Shown here piece after piece: positions 53,502 through 62,430 of a stretch of 64,000 nucleotides of DNA. Origin of the DNA: Streptomyces griseoruber (GTDB lineage Bacteria; Actinomycetota; Actinomycetes; Streptomycetales; Streptomycetaceae); NCBI RefSeq assembly GCF_001514205.1, contig NZ_KQ948779.1, forward strand, positions 134,955-198,954, given 5' to 3'. Made by a program: the position numbers and the translations under genes. The notes under the pieces are model-generated. The model made no database searches. It was not told the origin of the DNA and saw only the letters and a program-made list of their open reading frames with translations. Each line of letters starts with the position of its first letter. Within the stretch, counting starts at the first letter, position 1.

Positions 53502-53951
53502 TCAGCCGAGCCGCTTGCGGTAGTGGAGACGGTCGTAACCGCCGTCGACGCGCCGTCCCACCAGCTCGTAGCCGTACTTCGGGTAGATCTTCTGGTTCTC
53601 CCACATCAGCGCGTTCGTGTAGAGCCTGACCTCGGGCAGGCCGAGCGCCCGCGCGCGGGCGTCCACGAAGTGCAGCAGCCGCCGCCCGACGCCCCTGCCG
53701 TGGGCGTCGGGGCGGACGGCGATGCTGTCGAGGAACAGATGGTCGGGGAACGCCTCGACGACCACCAGGCCCACGACGGGGTCCCCGGTCACGAACACCT
53801 TCCCCGCGGCCACCTCCGCCGCGTGGTCCGCCCGCATGGGCAGCGGTACGACGCCGATGCGCTCGATGTAGGGCGTGTACGCCGCGTCGGTGACCGCCTT
53901 CACGGCCGTCACGTCGGCCGCCGTGGCGGGCCGGATCTCCTCGCTCGTCAT
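53502..53951 (-). CDS. GNAT-family N-acetyltransferase
   Basis: A 149-residue single-domain GNAT. DSIAVRPDAHGRGVGRRLLH is the acetyl-CoA pyrophosphate-binding loop (near residue 78), and ENQKIYPKYGYELVGRR forms the C-terminal strand. Start ATG 53951 (MTSEEIRP) is chosen over an ATG three codons upstream. Substrate unknown. It is convergent with the 44-residue gene. Confidence 0.92.
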   Translation of the reverse strand: MTSEEIRPATAADVTAVKAVTDAAYTPYIERIGVVPLPMRADHAAEVAAGKVFVTGDPVVGLVVVEAFPDHLFLDSIAVRPDAHGRGVGRRLLHFVDARARALGLPEVRLYTNALMWENQKIYPKYGYELVGRRVDGGYDRLHYRKRLG

Positions 53952-54093
53952 ACGGCACACGGTAGCTACCTGAGCTGCGGCTCAGCGCTCCCTTAAGGCA
54001 GCCCTAAAGATCGCTCCAGGCCTCGCTCAGCAGGCGTTTTCTACGGTTTCTTGGTTCCGGCACCCATCGACACCGGTTCCGAGGAGTTCCTTC

Positions 54094-54252
54094 ATGCCCG
54101 CACGCCGTGTGACGGCCCCACACCAGGACCCGGTGGCGAGGGCCACCGACCCCACGGCCGGCTCCTCGACGGAACCCCCCACGGGCTCGTCGTCCGCGGC
54201 CCCGGCGGCCCCCGTGGCCGCGGACGACGACACCGGCCGGGGCGGCCGCTGA
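54094..54252 (+). CDS. Possible small Ala/Pro-rich protein
   Basis: A 52-residue reading frame, MPARRVTAPHQDPVARATDP..., with a GAGGAG ribosome site eight bases before the ATG. Low complexity (Ala, Pro, Thr, Ser) ending with an acidic DDDTGRGGR. Evidence is only the ribosome site and codon pattern; it may be non-coding. Confidence 0.35.
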   Translation: MPARRVTAPHQDPVARATDPTAGSSTEPPTGSSSAAPAAPVAADDDTGRGGR

Positions 54253-54275
54253 GCCGACCCGGCCGATCGAAGACT

Positions 54276-54314
54276 CCGGGGCCTGACCGGCGGCTCAGGC
54301 CGGACAGGCCCCGG
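54276..54314. terminator. Terminator hairpin after secreted lipase
   Basis: A 10-bp outer stem CCGGGGCCTG/CAGGCCCCGG encloses GCCTGA/TCAGGC, giving alternative stems. It lies 16 bases past the lipase stop. Confidence 0.6.
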
Positions 54315-54329
54315 CGGGGGACCTCCTGG

Positions 54330-55199
54330 TCAGCTCAGCGCGGACGCGCAGGTGGTGGGGGTGGCGCGGGCCGGGTCGAGTGCGTTGGCCACCTCGTGGA
54401 AGGCGATCCGGTCGAACAGGCCGATCGCCACGTGCTCGGAGAGGTCGAGCGGGCACAGGTCCTGCAGCAGGACGTTGTTCACGTCCGATCCGCTGAGGTA
54501 CTGGCTGCGCCAGGGGGTCGCCACCTCGTCGTACTTGGTGGCGACGACCGTGTAGTGGACCCCGGGGACGGTGTCGCCGCCGGCGTTGAGCTTGGTGAGG
54601 AAGGCCGAGCCGGGGATCTGGTCGGCGAGGCCGGGGGTGGCGGCGGAGACGAGGTCCTCGGCGCCCGGGAAGTAGGGCAGCAGGTTGGTGAGGCCGCTGA
54701 GGGTGGCGCCGTGGTTGTCGGGGGCGAGGCCGACGAGGGCGTTCACCTTGGCCGCTCCGCCGAGGAACTTCAGGTAGTAGCGGGGCATCATGCCGCCCTG
54801 GGAGTGGCCGACGAGGTCGGCCTTGGCGGCGCCGGTCGCGGAGAGCACCTTGTCGACGAAGGCGGAGAGCTGTTCGGCCGACTTGTCGATGGGGCCGAGG
54901 CCGTGGAAGAACGGGACGCCCGGCAGTTGGCCGTAGTCGAGGGAGTAGACGCAGTAGCCCCGGTCCTCGAGGTAGGGGGCGAGAGACAGCCAGTTGTCGA
55001 TCGAGTTCCCGAGGGTGCCGTGGACCAGGACGACGGGGCGGGGGTGGGCGGCGGAGGGCTTGCAGCTGTAGTCGTTCCAGCCGCTCGACGAGGTCGTGGC
55101 GGCGGAGGAGGCGTGGGCGGCGGAGGCGGGGGCCGTGGCGGCCGCGGCTGCCAGCAGTAGTGCGGTGAGGGGTCTGAGCAGGCGCTTCCAGGGCAGCAT
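54330..55199 (-). CDS. Secreted class-2 lipase (alpha/beta hydrolase)
   Basis: A 289-residue precursor with a signal peptide (MLPWKRLLRPLTALLLAAAA..., cleaved near AHASS). VVLVHGTLGNSIDNWLSLAP contains the oxyanion-hole HG, and DLVGHSQGGMMPRYYLKFL places the nucleophile at Ser133. LVGLAPDNHG and the C-terminal HVAIGLFDRIAFHEVANAL supply the likely Asp and His. This is the lipase class 2 family common in Streptomyces. SD AAGGAG precedes the ATG. Confidence 0.94.
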   Translation of the reverse strand: MLPWKRLLRPLTALLLAAAAATAPASAAHASSAATTSSSGWNDYSCKPSAAHPRPVVLVHGTLGNSIDNWLSLAPYLEDRGYCVYSLDYGQLPGVPFFHGLGPIDKSAEQLSAFVDKVLSATGAAKADLVGHSQGGMMPRYYLKFLGGAAKVNALVGLAPDNHGATLSGLTNLLPYFPGAEDLVSAATPGLADQIPGSAFLTKLNAGGDTVPGVHYTVVATKYDEVATPWRSQYLSGSDVNNVLLQDLCPLDLSEHVAIGLFDRIAFHEVANALDPARATPTTCASALS

Positions 55200-55371
55200 C
55201 GGGTGATCTCCTTGCGGCTCAAGGGAGGTGCGATGGCCTTACGCCCTGTGATCCGGATCACCAGGATGCTGTTCACTCATCAAGTTACGAACGAGTAGCT
55301 GAAGTGTGAAGTTACGCGTCAGTAAAAACTTCCAGTGACAGGAAGCGGCGGCCGGGGCCACCGACAACCCG

Positions 55372-55527
55372 TCACCAGGCGCGCCTGATGGGGCCGTAGG
55401 GGGCGATGCGCCGCAACTGATCACCCAGCAACCGCACTTCACCCTCCCCAGAGCCCGAGTCCGGCATCCGCTCCAGGCGGGCCGGACCGGTCAGCTCCGA
55501 GCGATCCGCCAGGTCGGCCGCCTCCAC
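55372..55527 (-). CDS. Possible small protein (51 residues) following the ImuB-like gene
   Basis: A GTG-initiated frame encodes VEAADLADRSELTGPARLER... ending EVRLLGDQLRRIAPYGPIRRAW. It lies 45 bases after the Y-family stop on the same strand, so it could be the third gene of the mutasome operon. The ribosome site is weak (GGAT). The tail looks like a real protein C-terminus, so it might also be the decayed end of a longer gene. The remaining 55200-55371 shows only an AT-richer promoter-like patch for the lipase. Confidence 0.45.
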   Translation of the reverse strand: MEAADLADRSELTGPARLERMPDSGSGEGEVRLLGDQLRRIAPYGPIRRAW

Positions 55528-55572
55528 GTCATCCGGGCACCCTGTGCCACCTCATGCGCCGGCCCCGGAGAT

Positions 55573-56553
55573 TCACGCCGCCAGCGCCCCCGGGATCACC
55601 GCCCCCGGCCCGAACCTGGCCCGCACCCGGTCGGCGACCTCCTCGACCCGGCGGACCTTCTCGTCGAGGGGGTCGAAGGTGAGCTGGTAGGAGGCCTGGT
55701 CGGCGGGGCCGAGGGCCTCCGCGCGCAGGACCACCGCCCGGACCCGGGCGCGCTGCAGCCCGAGCGCCTCGTACAGGGAGTACGCCGTCCTCGTCAGGGC
55801 CGCCGAGTGCGCGGTCGGCTCGCCCAGGGTGCGGCTGCGGGTGGTGGAGGAGCGGTCGGCGTAACGCACGGTGAGCGTCAGGGTGCGGCAGACCTTCTCC
55901 AGGGCACGCAGCCGGGCGCCCAGCTCCCCGGCGGCGGACAGCAGGGCCCGGCGATGCCGGTCGGGGTCCAACTCGTCGCGGTCGAAGGGGCGTTCGGCGG
56001 CCAGCGAACGAGAGACGGCGTTCGGGACGACCCGGCCCCGGTCGATCCCGCTCGCCTTCTCCCGCAGCTCGCGGCCCGCCTTCGCGCCGACCAGACGCTG
56101 AAGGGTGGACAGGGGCGCGGCGGCGACCCGGCCGAGGGTGTCGAGGCCGTACTCGCCCAGGGTGCGGGCAGTGGCCGTACCGACGCCGGGCAGCGCGGCG
56201 ACCGGCTTCCCGGCGAGGAACTCCCGCACCTGGTCCGCGCCTTCCGGGACCGTACGGGTCAGCCCCGGCCGGGCGTCCCGCAGCGCCATCCGGGCCAGCA
56301 TCGGGCCGGGACCGGCTCCGATGACGCAGTCGACGCCGTACAACGCGAGGGCGCGGACCCGGATCACCGAGGCCAGTTCCACCGCGCTGCGCCCGAAGTA
56401 CCGTTCGGCGCCCCGCAGATCGGCCAGCGCCCCGTCCGGCGGCAGCGCCTCGACGACCGGCGTGAACTCCTCGAGCAGCCCGAGCAGCCCCGGCAGGGCC
56501 GCCTCGGCCTCGTGCCGCACAGGCGGCTGGAAACGTACGCAGAGGATGGTCAT
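55573..56553 (-). CDS. ImuB-like inactive Y-family DNA polymerase homologue
   Basis: A 326-residue protein with the Y-family layout: palm/fingers about 1-110 (MTILCVRFQPP..., ADLRGAERYFG), thumb helix-hairpin-helix ALPGVGTATARTLGEYGLDT (about 124-145), little finger from about 200. Active polymerases have Asp in the first strand (hVDMDAFFA) and Glu in the third acidic motif; here the first strand is ILCVRF, so catalysis is lost, as in ImuB. ASYQLTFDPLD near the C-terminus holds a possible beta-clamp motif (QLTF). Its ATG overlaps the dnaE2 stop (ATGA). No ImuA/ImuA' gene is adjacent. Confidence 0.9.
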   Translation of the reverse strand: MTILCVRFQPPVRHEAEAALPGLLGLLEEFTPVVEALPPDGALADLRGAERYFGRSAVELASVIRVRALALYGVDCVIGAGPGPMLARMALRDARPGLTRTVPEGADQVREFLAGKPVAALPGVGTATARTLGEYGLDTLGRVAAAPLSTLQRLVGAKAGRELREKASGIDRGRVVPNAVSRSLAAERPFDRDELDPDRHRRALLSAAGELGARLRALEKVCRTLTLTVRYADRSSTTRSRTLGEPTAHSAALTRTAYSLYEALGLQRARVRAVVLRAEALGPADQASYQLTFDPLDEKVRRVEEVADRVRARFGPGAVIPGALAA

Positions 56554-59500
56554 CCCGCACTCCCCGGACTCTGGTGCCACAACTTCCGTACTGTCGAAGG
56601 CCCTTGAGAGGCCTCTTGTCCCGCGGGCCGCAGATCGGCCCACGGATGGAGTTCGTATCCGGTGGGCAGATGGATTCGCCTGCCCCCCGTCGAATCGCCG
56701 GACCCGGCCGACTCCTCCGCCTCCTCCGACTCCTCCGCCTCTCCCGCCCCCGCCCCCGGCTCCGCGAGCCGGGCCGCGACCTCGTCCAGTCCGCCCTCGG
56801 CGCGCAGTTCGACCAGTTCGGCGAGGTTCCAGGCGGCGGAGCCCACCACGCTCAGGCTGCGCGGTCCGCGCCGCTGCACCACTCCGCGCACCAGCAGCAG
56901 CCAGGAGTGGAAGACGGTGTGCGCGCAGGCGTCGTGGGAGTCGTCGAAGAAGGCGAGGTCGACCAGGCCCGTGCCGTCGTCCAGGGTGGTGAAGATGACC
57001 CGCTTCCCGGACCGGATCGGCGGCGTCTGGGTGGCCGCCTTGGCGCCCGCGACCAGCACGGTCTCCCCGTGCCGTGCCTCCCGCAGCCGCCGCGCCGGGA
57101 CCACGCCCAGCTCGTCGAGGAAGGCCCGGTGGTCGTCCATCAGATGGCGTGAGGCGTCCATGGACAGCACACCCAGCTCGGCGCTGAGCCGCTCGGTGGA
57201 GGACAGGTCCGGCAGCCCGGCGGAGGCCGTCTTCCGCCCGCCCGCCAAGGGGAGTTGACCGCCGCCCGCGCCCCGGGCCCCCCGGTGCAGTTCGGTCAGG
57301 TGCAGTTGCAGATCACGCCGGTTGGCGCCGAACTCGTCCAACGCGCCGACCTGTGCCAGCCGCCCGGCGAGCGGGCGGCTCGGGCGGGCCCGTTCCCAGA
57401 AGTCGAGGAGGGAGGCGTACGGCTGTCCCTCCGCGATCCGTGCCGCCTCGGCCTCGCTGATGCCGTGCACGTCGGAGAGGGCCAGCCGCAGCCCCCAGCG
57501 CCCGCGCGAACCAGGTGATTCAGACACCAGTTCGATACGATGGGTGACCCCCGACCGGTTCACGTCCAACGGCAGGACCGGCACCCCGCGCCGCCGCGCG
57601 TCCGCCAGCAGCAGCCGCTTCGGATACATCCCGGGGTCGTGGGTGAGCAGCCCGGCGTAGAAGGCGGCCGGGTGGTGCGCCTTCAACCACGCCGACTGGT
57701 ACGTCGGGACGGCGAAGGCGACCGCGTGCGCCTTGCAGAAGCCGTACGAACCGAAGGCCTCGACGATCTCCCAGGTCCGCCGAATCGTTTCCGCGTCATA
57801 GCCGTTCGCCGTCGCGTGCTGGGCGAACCACACCTTGATCCGCCCCTGCGACTCCGGGTCGGACAGCCCACGCCGCACCCGGTCCGCCTCGCCGCGCCCG
57901 CAGCGGGTCATGATCGCGACGATGTCGATGATCTGCTCGTGGAAGACGACGACCCCGTACGTCCCCTTCAGCGGCTCCTCCAGATCGGGGTGCGGGTAAC
58001 GGACCGGCGCCCGTCCGTGCCGCGCCTCGATGAACGGCCGCACCATGTCGGCGGCGACCGGCCCGGGACGGAAGAGGGAGATGTCGACGACCAGGTCGTG
58101 GAAGGTGGCCGGCTGGAGCCGCCCCACCAGGTCGCGCTGGCCCGGCGACTCGATCTGGAAGCAGCCCAGCGTCTCGGCCGAGCGGATGAGCCGGTACGTC
58201 GACGGATCCCCCGGCGCCACCGCGTCCAGGTCGATCCGCTCCCCCGTCGCCCGCTCCACCTCGGCCACCGCGTGCGCCATCGCCGACTGCATCCGCACCC
58301 CCAGCACGTCCAGTTTGAGCAGCCCGAGGTCCTCCACGTCGTCCTTGTCGAACTGGGCCATGGGGAACCCCTCGCCACTGGTCGGCACGACCGGCGTACG
58401 GGAGAGCAGGGAGGCGTCGGAGAGGAGCACCCCGCACGGGTGCATGGCGATGCCGCGCGGCAGGGCGTCGAGCGCCTCGACCAGCTCCCAGAGCCTGCCG
58501 TACCGCTCCCCCTCCCGCTGGAACTCCTGTGCCAGCGCCTTGAGTTCGGGCAGTTCCGCCAGGGCGGCCCGGGCGTCGCGGGCCCGGATGTGCGGGAAGG
58601 ACTTGGCGATCCGGTCGATGTCGGCGGGGTCCATGGACAGCGCGGCGCCGACGTCCCGGACGGCGTGCCGGACCCGGTAGGTCTCCGGCATCGCGACCGT
58701 CGCGACCCGTTCGGCACCGAACCGGCCGATGATCGCCCGGTAGACCTCGAGCCGGCGCGCGGACTCCACGTCGATGTCGATGTCGGGCAGCACGACCCGT
58801 TCCTTCGACAGGAACCGCTCCATCAGCAGCCCGTGCTCGACCGGGTCGGCGTGCGCGATGCCGAGGAGGTGGTTGACGAGGGAGCCCGCGCCGGAGCCGC
58901 GCGCCGCGACCCGGACGCCCATGTGCCGTACGTCGTCGACGACCTGGGCGACGGTGAGGAAGTACGAGGCGAAGCCGTGGTGGGCGATGATGTCCAGCTC
59001 GTGGTGCATCCGTTCCCAGTAGGCGCGCCGGCCGGCGTAGCCGTACCGCACCATGCCCGCCGCCGCCCGGGAGGCCAGCGCCCGCTGGGCGGTGCGGCGG
59101 CCCGCGCCGACGAGGTGCGGTTCGGGGAAGTGGACGGTGCCCATGCCGAGGTCGTCCTCGGGGTCCACCAGGCACGCGGCGGCCGTGGCCCGGGTCTGTT
59201 CGAGGAGCCGGTGGGCGGTGTCCCGCCGGAAGCCCGCGGCCTCCACGATCCGCCCGGCCGCCGCGGCCATGGCGTCCGCGCCCTTCAGCCAGGCCTCGCC
59301 CGAGTCGAGTTCCTTGGCCGGGTCGACGGGGACGAGCCGGCGGGCGGCGTCCAGGATGTCGGCGACCGGGCCCTGGCCGGCATCGGCGTAGCGGACGGCG
59401 TTGCTGAGGACCGGGCGGATCCGCTGTTCGGCGGCGAAGCCGACGGTGCGGGCGGCCAGCCGCAGGGAGCCGGGTCCGGTGCCCTCGCGGCCGTGCCAGA

Positions 59501-60050
59501 CGGCCTCCAGACGCAGGGCGTCGCCGTACACCTCGCGCCAGGGGGCGAGGAGCTTCGCGGCGCGGTCCGGGCGTCCGGCGGCCAGGGCGCGGCCGACGTC
59601 GGAGGCGGGGCCGAGCAGGACGGTCAGGCCGTCGCCGTGGTTGCCGGTCCAGGGCAGCACCGGGACGTCCCCGTCGGTGTGGGCGGCGGTGACGATCCGG
59701 CACAGATCGGCCCAGCCCCGGGCGCCGTCGCGGGCGAGGAAGGTGACGCGGGGGGTCGACTCGTCGATGAAGGCACCGCCGCGTACGGGGGTGCGGCGCC
59801 TTTCCCGTCGTACGTCACTGTCCTGCCGTACGGGCCCGGTGACCGCCAGGTCCACGCCGAACAGCGGGCGCACGCCCGCCTTCGCGCAGGCCTTGGCGAA
59901 GCGGACCGTGCCGGCCAGGGTGTCGCGGTCGGTGAGGGCGAGGGCGTCCATGCCCCGTTCGGCGGCGCGCTCGGCCAGGCGCTCCGGGTGCGAGGCCCCG
60001 TGGCGCAGGGAGAACCCGGAGACGGTGTGCAGATGCGTGAAGCCTGGCAC
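56550..60050 (-). CDS. dnaE2: Error-prone DNA polymerase III alpha subunit DnaE2
   Basis: A 1166-residue alpha subunit starting MPGFTHLHTVSGFS at GTG 60050, with GGGAGGT four to six bases upstream (the GTG at 60056 is too close to it). PHP domain 1 to about 260 (HLHT, LTDRDTLAG). The polymerase core has LPDIDIDVE (about residue 422) and LKLDVLG (about 577), giving the three catalytic aspartates. A helix-hairpin-helix and OB domain end the protein. There is no epsilon-type exonuclease. It has a divergent control region with two LexA boxes, and is coupled to the ImuB-like gene, forming a translesion mutasome operon. Confidence 0.95.
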   Translation of the reverse strand: MPGFTHLHTVSGFSLRHGASHPERLAERAAERGMDALALTDRDTLAGTVRFAKACAKAGVRPLFGVDLAVTGPVRQDSDVRRERRRTPVRGGAFIDESTPRVTFLARDGARGWADLCRIVTAAHTDGDVPVLPWTGNHGDGLTVLLGPASDVGRALAAGRPDRAAKLLAPWREVYGDALRLEAVWHGREGTGPGSLRLAARTVGFAAEQRIRPVLSNAVRYADAGQGPVADILDAARRLVPVDPAKELDSGEAWLKGADAMAAAAGRIVEAAGFRRDTAHRLLEQTRATAAACLVDPEDDLGMGTVHFPEPHLVGAGRRTAQRALASRAAAGMVRYGYAGRRAYWERMHHELDIIAHHGFASYFLTVAQVVDDVRHMGVRVAARGSGAGSLVNHLLGIAHADPVEHGLLMERFLSKERVVLPDIDIDVESARRLEVYRAIIGRFGAERVATVAMPETYRVRHAVRDVGAALSMDPADIDRIAKSFPHIRARDARAALAELPELKALAQEFQREGERYGRLWELVEALDALPRGIAMHPCGVLLSDASLLSRTPVVPTSGEGFPMAQFDKDDVEDLGLLKLDVLGVRMQSAMAHAVAEVERATGERIDLDAVAPGDPSTYRLIRSAETLGCFQIESPGQRDLVGRLQPATFHDLVVDISLFRPGPVAADMVRPFIEARHGRAPVRYPHPDLEEPLKGTYGVVVFHEQIIDIVAIMTRCGRGEADRVRRGLSDPESQGRIKVWFAQHATANGYDAETIRRTWEIVEAFGSYGFCKAHAVAFAVPTYQSAWLKAHHPAAFYAGLLTHDPGMYPKRLLLADARRRGVPVLPLDVNRSGVTHRIELVSESPGSRGRWGLRLALSDVHGISEAEAARIAEGQPYASLLDFWERARPSRPLAGRLAQVGALDEFGANRRDLQLHLTELHRGARGAGGGQLPLAGGRKTASAGLPDLSSTERLSAELGVLSMDASRHLMDDHRAFLDELGVVPARRLREARHGETVLVAGAKAATQTPPIRSGKRVIFTTLDDGTGLVDLAFFDDSHDACAHTVFHSWLLLVRGVVQRRGPRSLSVVGSAAWNLAELVELRAEGGLDEVAARLAEPGAGAGEAEESEEAEESAGSGDSTGGRRIHLPTGYELHPWADLRPAGQEASQGPSTVRKLWHQSPGSAG

Positions 60051-60072
60051 ACGCACCTCCCACGATCACGAT

Positions 60073-60088
60073 TCGAACATCAGTTCCC
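60073..60088. promoter_or_regulatory. LexA (SOS) box 1 upstream of dnaE2
   Basis: TCGAACATCAGTTCCC matches the actinobacterial SOS box TCGAAC-N4-GTTCGA at 10 of 12 positions. It lies 23 bases upstream of the dnaE2 start. Confidence 0.7.
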
Positions 60089-60118
60089 TAATCCCTCACC
60101 CCCACCATAGACCAAATT

Positions 60119-60134
60119 CCGAACATCTGTACGA
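60119..60134. promoter_or_regulatory. LexA (SOS) box 2 upstream of dnaE2
   Basis: CCGAACATCTGTACGA also matches at 10 of 12 positions. The two boxes are 46 bases apart centre to centre, close to four helical turns, as for cooperatively bound sites. Confidence 0.6.
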
Positions 60135-60181
60135 CTACCATCCGGACGTCTCCCACCTGCGCAAACGCGGGAACCGGGCCG

Positions 60182-61264
60182 TCAGCCGAGCCGTGTACCC
60201 GTCGCCGCCAGCGCCTCCGTCACCGGCTGGAAGAACGTCTCCCCGCCCGAGGCGCAGTCGCCGCTGCCGCCGGAGGTCAGACCGACCGCGTCGCCGCCCG
60301 AGAAGAGGGGGCCGCCGCTGTCGCCGGGCTCGGCGCAGACGTCGGTCTGGATGAGACCGTCGACGATGTCGCCGTTGCCGTAGTTCACGGTCGCGTCCAG
60401 ACCGGTGACCGTGCCGGAGTGGACCTGTGTGGTGGAGCCGCTGCGGGTGACCCGCATGCCCACGGTGGCCTCGACGGCGCCGGTGATCGGCTGGGCCGAG
60501 CCGTCGTAGAGGTCGACCTCGCCGGGATGGGCGACGTCGGCGGTGTACTTGACCAGGCCGTAGTCGTCGCCGGGGAAGCTGGAGGCCGCGTTGGTGCCGA
60601 TCACGGTGCCGGAGGAGTCCGACCAGGTGGAGACGGCCTCGGTGCAGTGCCCGGCGGTCAGGAAGTACGGCTCGCCGCCCTTGACCACGTTGAAGCCGAG
60701 CGAGCAGCGGCCGCCACCGCCGGTGATCGCGTCGCCACCGGCCACGAAGGGCTTGAACTCCCCCTTGGTGCGCTGGAGTTCCGCTGCGTCCCCGAGCCCG
60801 TCGACCACCTCGGCGAGCTTCGCCCAGGCGGCGCCGGAGACGGTGCGGTCGGCGGTGACGACGACCTTGTTGGTGCGCGGGTCGGTCACCCAGGCGGTGC
60901 CGGGGACGGCCGCGTCCGCCGTGAGGGCCGTACGGGCGCCGGCCAGTTCGGCGAGGGAGTTCTCGACGATTCTCGCCCGGGCGCCGGCCGCCTCGACGGT
61001 CTTCGCGGCGGCCGCGTCGAGCACGTTCACCACGAGGCTGCGGCTCCTCGCGTCGTAGTAGGTGCCCGCCGCGTCGGTGCCGAGGTCCTCGCCGAGGGCC
61101 GAGGCGAGCTTTCCGGCCGCGAAGGCCGAGAGAGGGACCGGCCGTGGACTCCGCGCCGGTTCGCCGGCGTGCGCGGTCTGGAAGGTGACTCCCGCCGCGA
61201 CGAGCGCGGCGACACCCGCGCCCGCCATGACCGTCCGCCGTCGGGGTATGCGTCGGTGCTGCAA
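60182..61264 (-). CDS. Secreted S1-family serine protease (alpha-lytic/streptogrisin type)
   Basis: A 360-residue preproprotease. Start TTG at 61264 is unusual but has GGAGG seven bases upstream and gives the signal peptide MQHRRIPRRRTVMAGAGVAA...; the next ATG lies 12 codons in. A propeptide (residues about 35-170) precedes the mature protease (VAGGDAI, RCSLGFNV). The triad is in LTAGHC, DDYGLV and EPGDSGGPLF. Chymotrypsin-like specificity is expected. A perfect 11-bp inverted repeat lies upstream. Confidence 0.93.
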   Translation of the reverse strand: MQHRRIPRRRTVMAGAGVAALVAAGVTFQTAHAGEPARSPRPVPLSAFAAGKLASALGEDLGTDAAGTYYDARSRSLVVNVLDAAAAKTVEAAGARARIVENSLAELAGARTALTADAAVPGTAWVTDPRTNKVVVTADRTVSGAAWAKLAEVVDGLGDAAELQRTKGEFKPFVAGGDAITGGGGRCSLGFNVVKGGEPYFLTAGHCTEAVSTWSDSSGTVIGTNAASSFPGDDYGLVKYTADVAHPGEVDLYDGSAQPITGAVEATVGMRVTRSGSTTQVHSGTVTGLDATVNYGNGDIVDGLIQTDVCAEPGDSGGPLFSGGDAVGLTSGGSGDCASGGETFFQPVTEALAATGTRLG

Positions 61265-61318
61265 CTCGCGTCCTCCTGTGGGGGATCGGCCCGGACGGCT
61301 GTGGGGGCCGTACGGGCC

Positions 61319-61351
61319 GAAGAGTGGCCGGTTGACGGCAGGCCACTCTTC
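61319..61351. promoter_or_regulatory. 11-bp perfect inverted repeat upstream of protease
   Basis: GAAGAGTGGCC and GGCCACTCTTC flank an 11-base spacer, 55 bases upstream of the protease TTG. Arms and spacer of 11 bases suit a dimeric regulator bound to one face; it may also be a leader hairpin. Confidence 0.6.
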
Positions 61352-61460
61352 CGAAGGACACAGGGAGCACACAAGGTTGACTCCGGGACGCGCACAGGGT
61401 GAGCACTTCACGCCCTCCGCGCCTTCACCACCCCGTTCGCACTGCAAACGCCCCGCGGCG

Positions 61461-62309
61461 CTACTCCTGACCGGTTGTCTGCTCCGGTGCCGGTGCGGGC
61501 GCGGGCGCGGGCGCGGGCGCGGGCTCAGGTGCGGGCGCCGCGGGCAGTGGCTGCTGTGCCCTCTCCAGGAACCTCAGCAGTTCCACCGGGAACGGCAGCA
61601 CCAGCGTGGAGTTCTTCTCGGCGGCGACCGCCACCACCGTCTGGAGCAGCCGCAGCTGGAGCGCGGCGGGCTGCTCGGACATCTCGCGGGCCGCCTCCGC
61701 GAGCTTCTTGGAGGCCTGGAGCTCGGCGTCGGCGTTGATGACCCTCGCCCGCCGCTCCCGGTCGGCCTCGGCCTGCCGGGCCATGGACCGCTTCATCGTC
61801 TCGGGCAGGGAGACGTCCTTGATCTCGACCCGGTCGATGGTGACGCCCCACTCCACGGCCGGGCTGTCGATCATCAACTCCAGCCCCTGGTTGAGCTTTT
61901 CGCGGTCGGAGAGCAGATCGTCCAGCTCGCTCTTGCCGATGATGGACCTCAGCGAGGTCTGCGCCATCTGCGAGACGGCGAACCGGTAGTCCTCCACCCG
62001 GACCACCGCCTCGGCCGGCGAGGTCACCCTGAAGTACACGACGGCGTCGACCCGGACCGTCACGTTGTCCCGGGTGATGCCCTCCTGACCCGGCACCGGC
62101 ATCGTGACGATCTGCATGTTGACCTTCCGGAGCCGGTCGACGCCCGGCACGATCAGGGTCAGCCCGGGTCCGCGCACCGCGGGCCGGAGTTTCCCGAGCC
62201 GGAAGACCACACCCCGCTCGTACTGCTTGACGACCCGCGCCGCCGCCGCCACATACACCACTCCGGCGGACACGAGCCCGGCTCCCGCCGCCACCAGCTC
62301 CTCGACCAT
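61461..62309 (-). CDS. SPFH/band 7 (slipin/stomatin-like) membrane protein
   Basis: A 282-residue protein with an N-terminal membrane hairpin (AAGAGLVSAGVVYVAAAARV, residues about 7-27) followed by the SPFH domain (YERGVVFRLGKLR, GPGLTLIVPGVDRL, RVEDYRFAVSQMAQTSLRSI, EWGVTIDRVEIKDVSLPETM). A coiled-coil (ARQAEADRERRARVINADAE) and a Pro/Ala-rich tail (PAPEPAPAPAPAPAPAPE) end the protein. Slipins organise membrane microdomains and usually pair with an NfeD protein, but no NfeD gene is adjacent. It is followed by the TTG-started protease on the same strand after about 200 bases. Confidence 0.94.
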   Translation of the reverse strand: MVEELVAAGAGLVSAGVVYVAAAARVVKQYERGVVFRLGKLRPAVRGPGLTLIVPGVDRLRKVNMQIVTMPVPGQEGITRDNVTVRVDAVVYFRVTSPAEAVVRVEDYRFAVSQMAQTSLRSIIGKSELDDLLSDREKLNQGLELMIDSPAVEWGVTIDRVEIKDVSLPETMKRSMARQAEADRERRARVINADAELQASKKLAEAAREMSEQPAALQLRLLQTVVAVAAEKNSTLVLPFPVELLRFLERAQQPLPAAPAPEPAPAPAPAPAPAPEQTTGQE

Positions 62310-62377
62310 GCCGGCCCCCAGGGGTCCGAAGCGCTTCCCGTCCTACGACGGTAACTCCGCCCCCGCCCAAGAGGGAG

Positions 62378-62405
62378 CCCCCGCACGGCGGTTCACGTGC
62401 GGGGG
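62378..62405. terminator. Terminator hairpin between protease and SPFH gene
   Basis: A 9-bp stem CCCCCGCAC/GTGCGGGGG with a 10-base loop, 26 bases past the stop of the upstream protease. Confidence 0.65.
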
Positions 62406-62430
62406 CCGGACACACAACTGCCGGGAAGGA

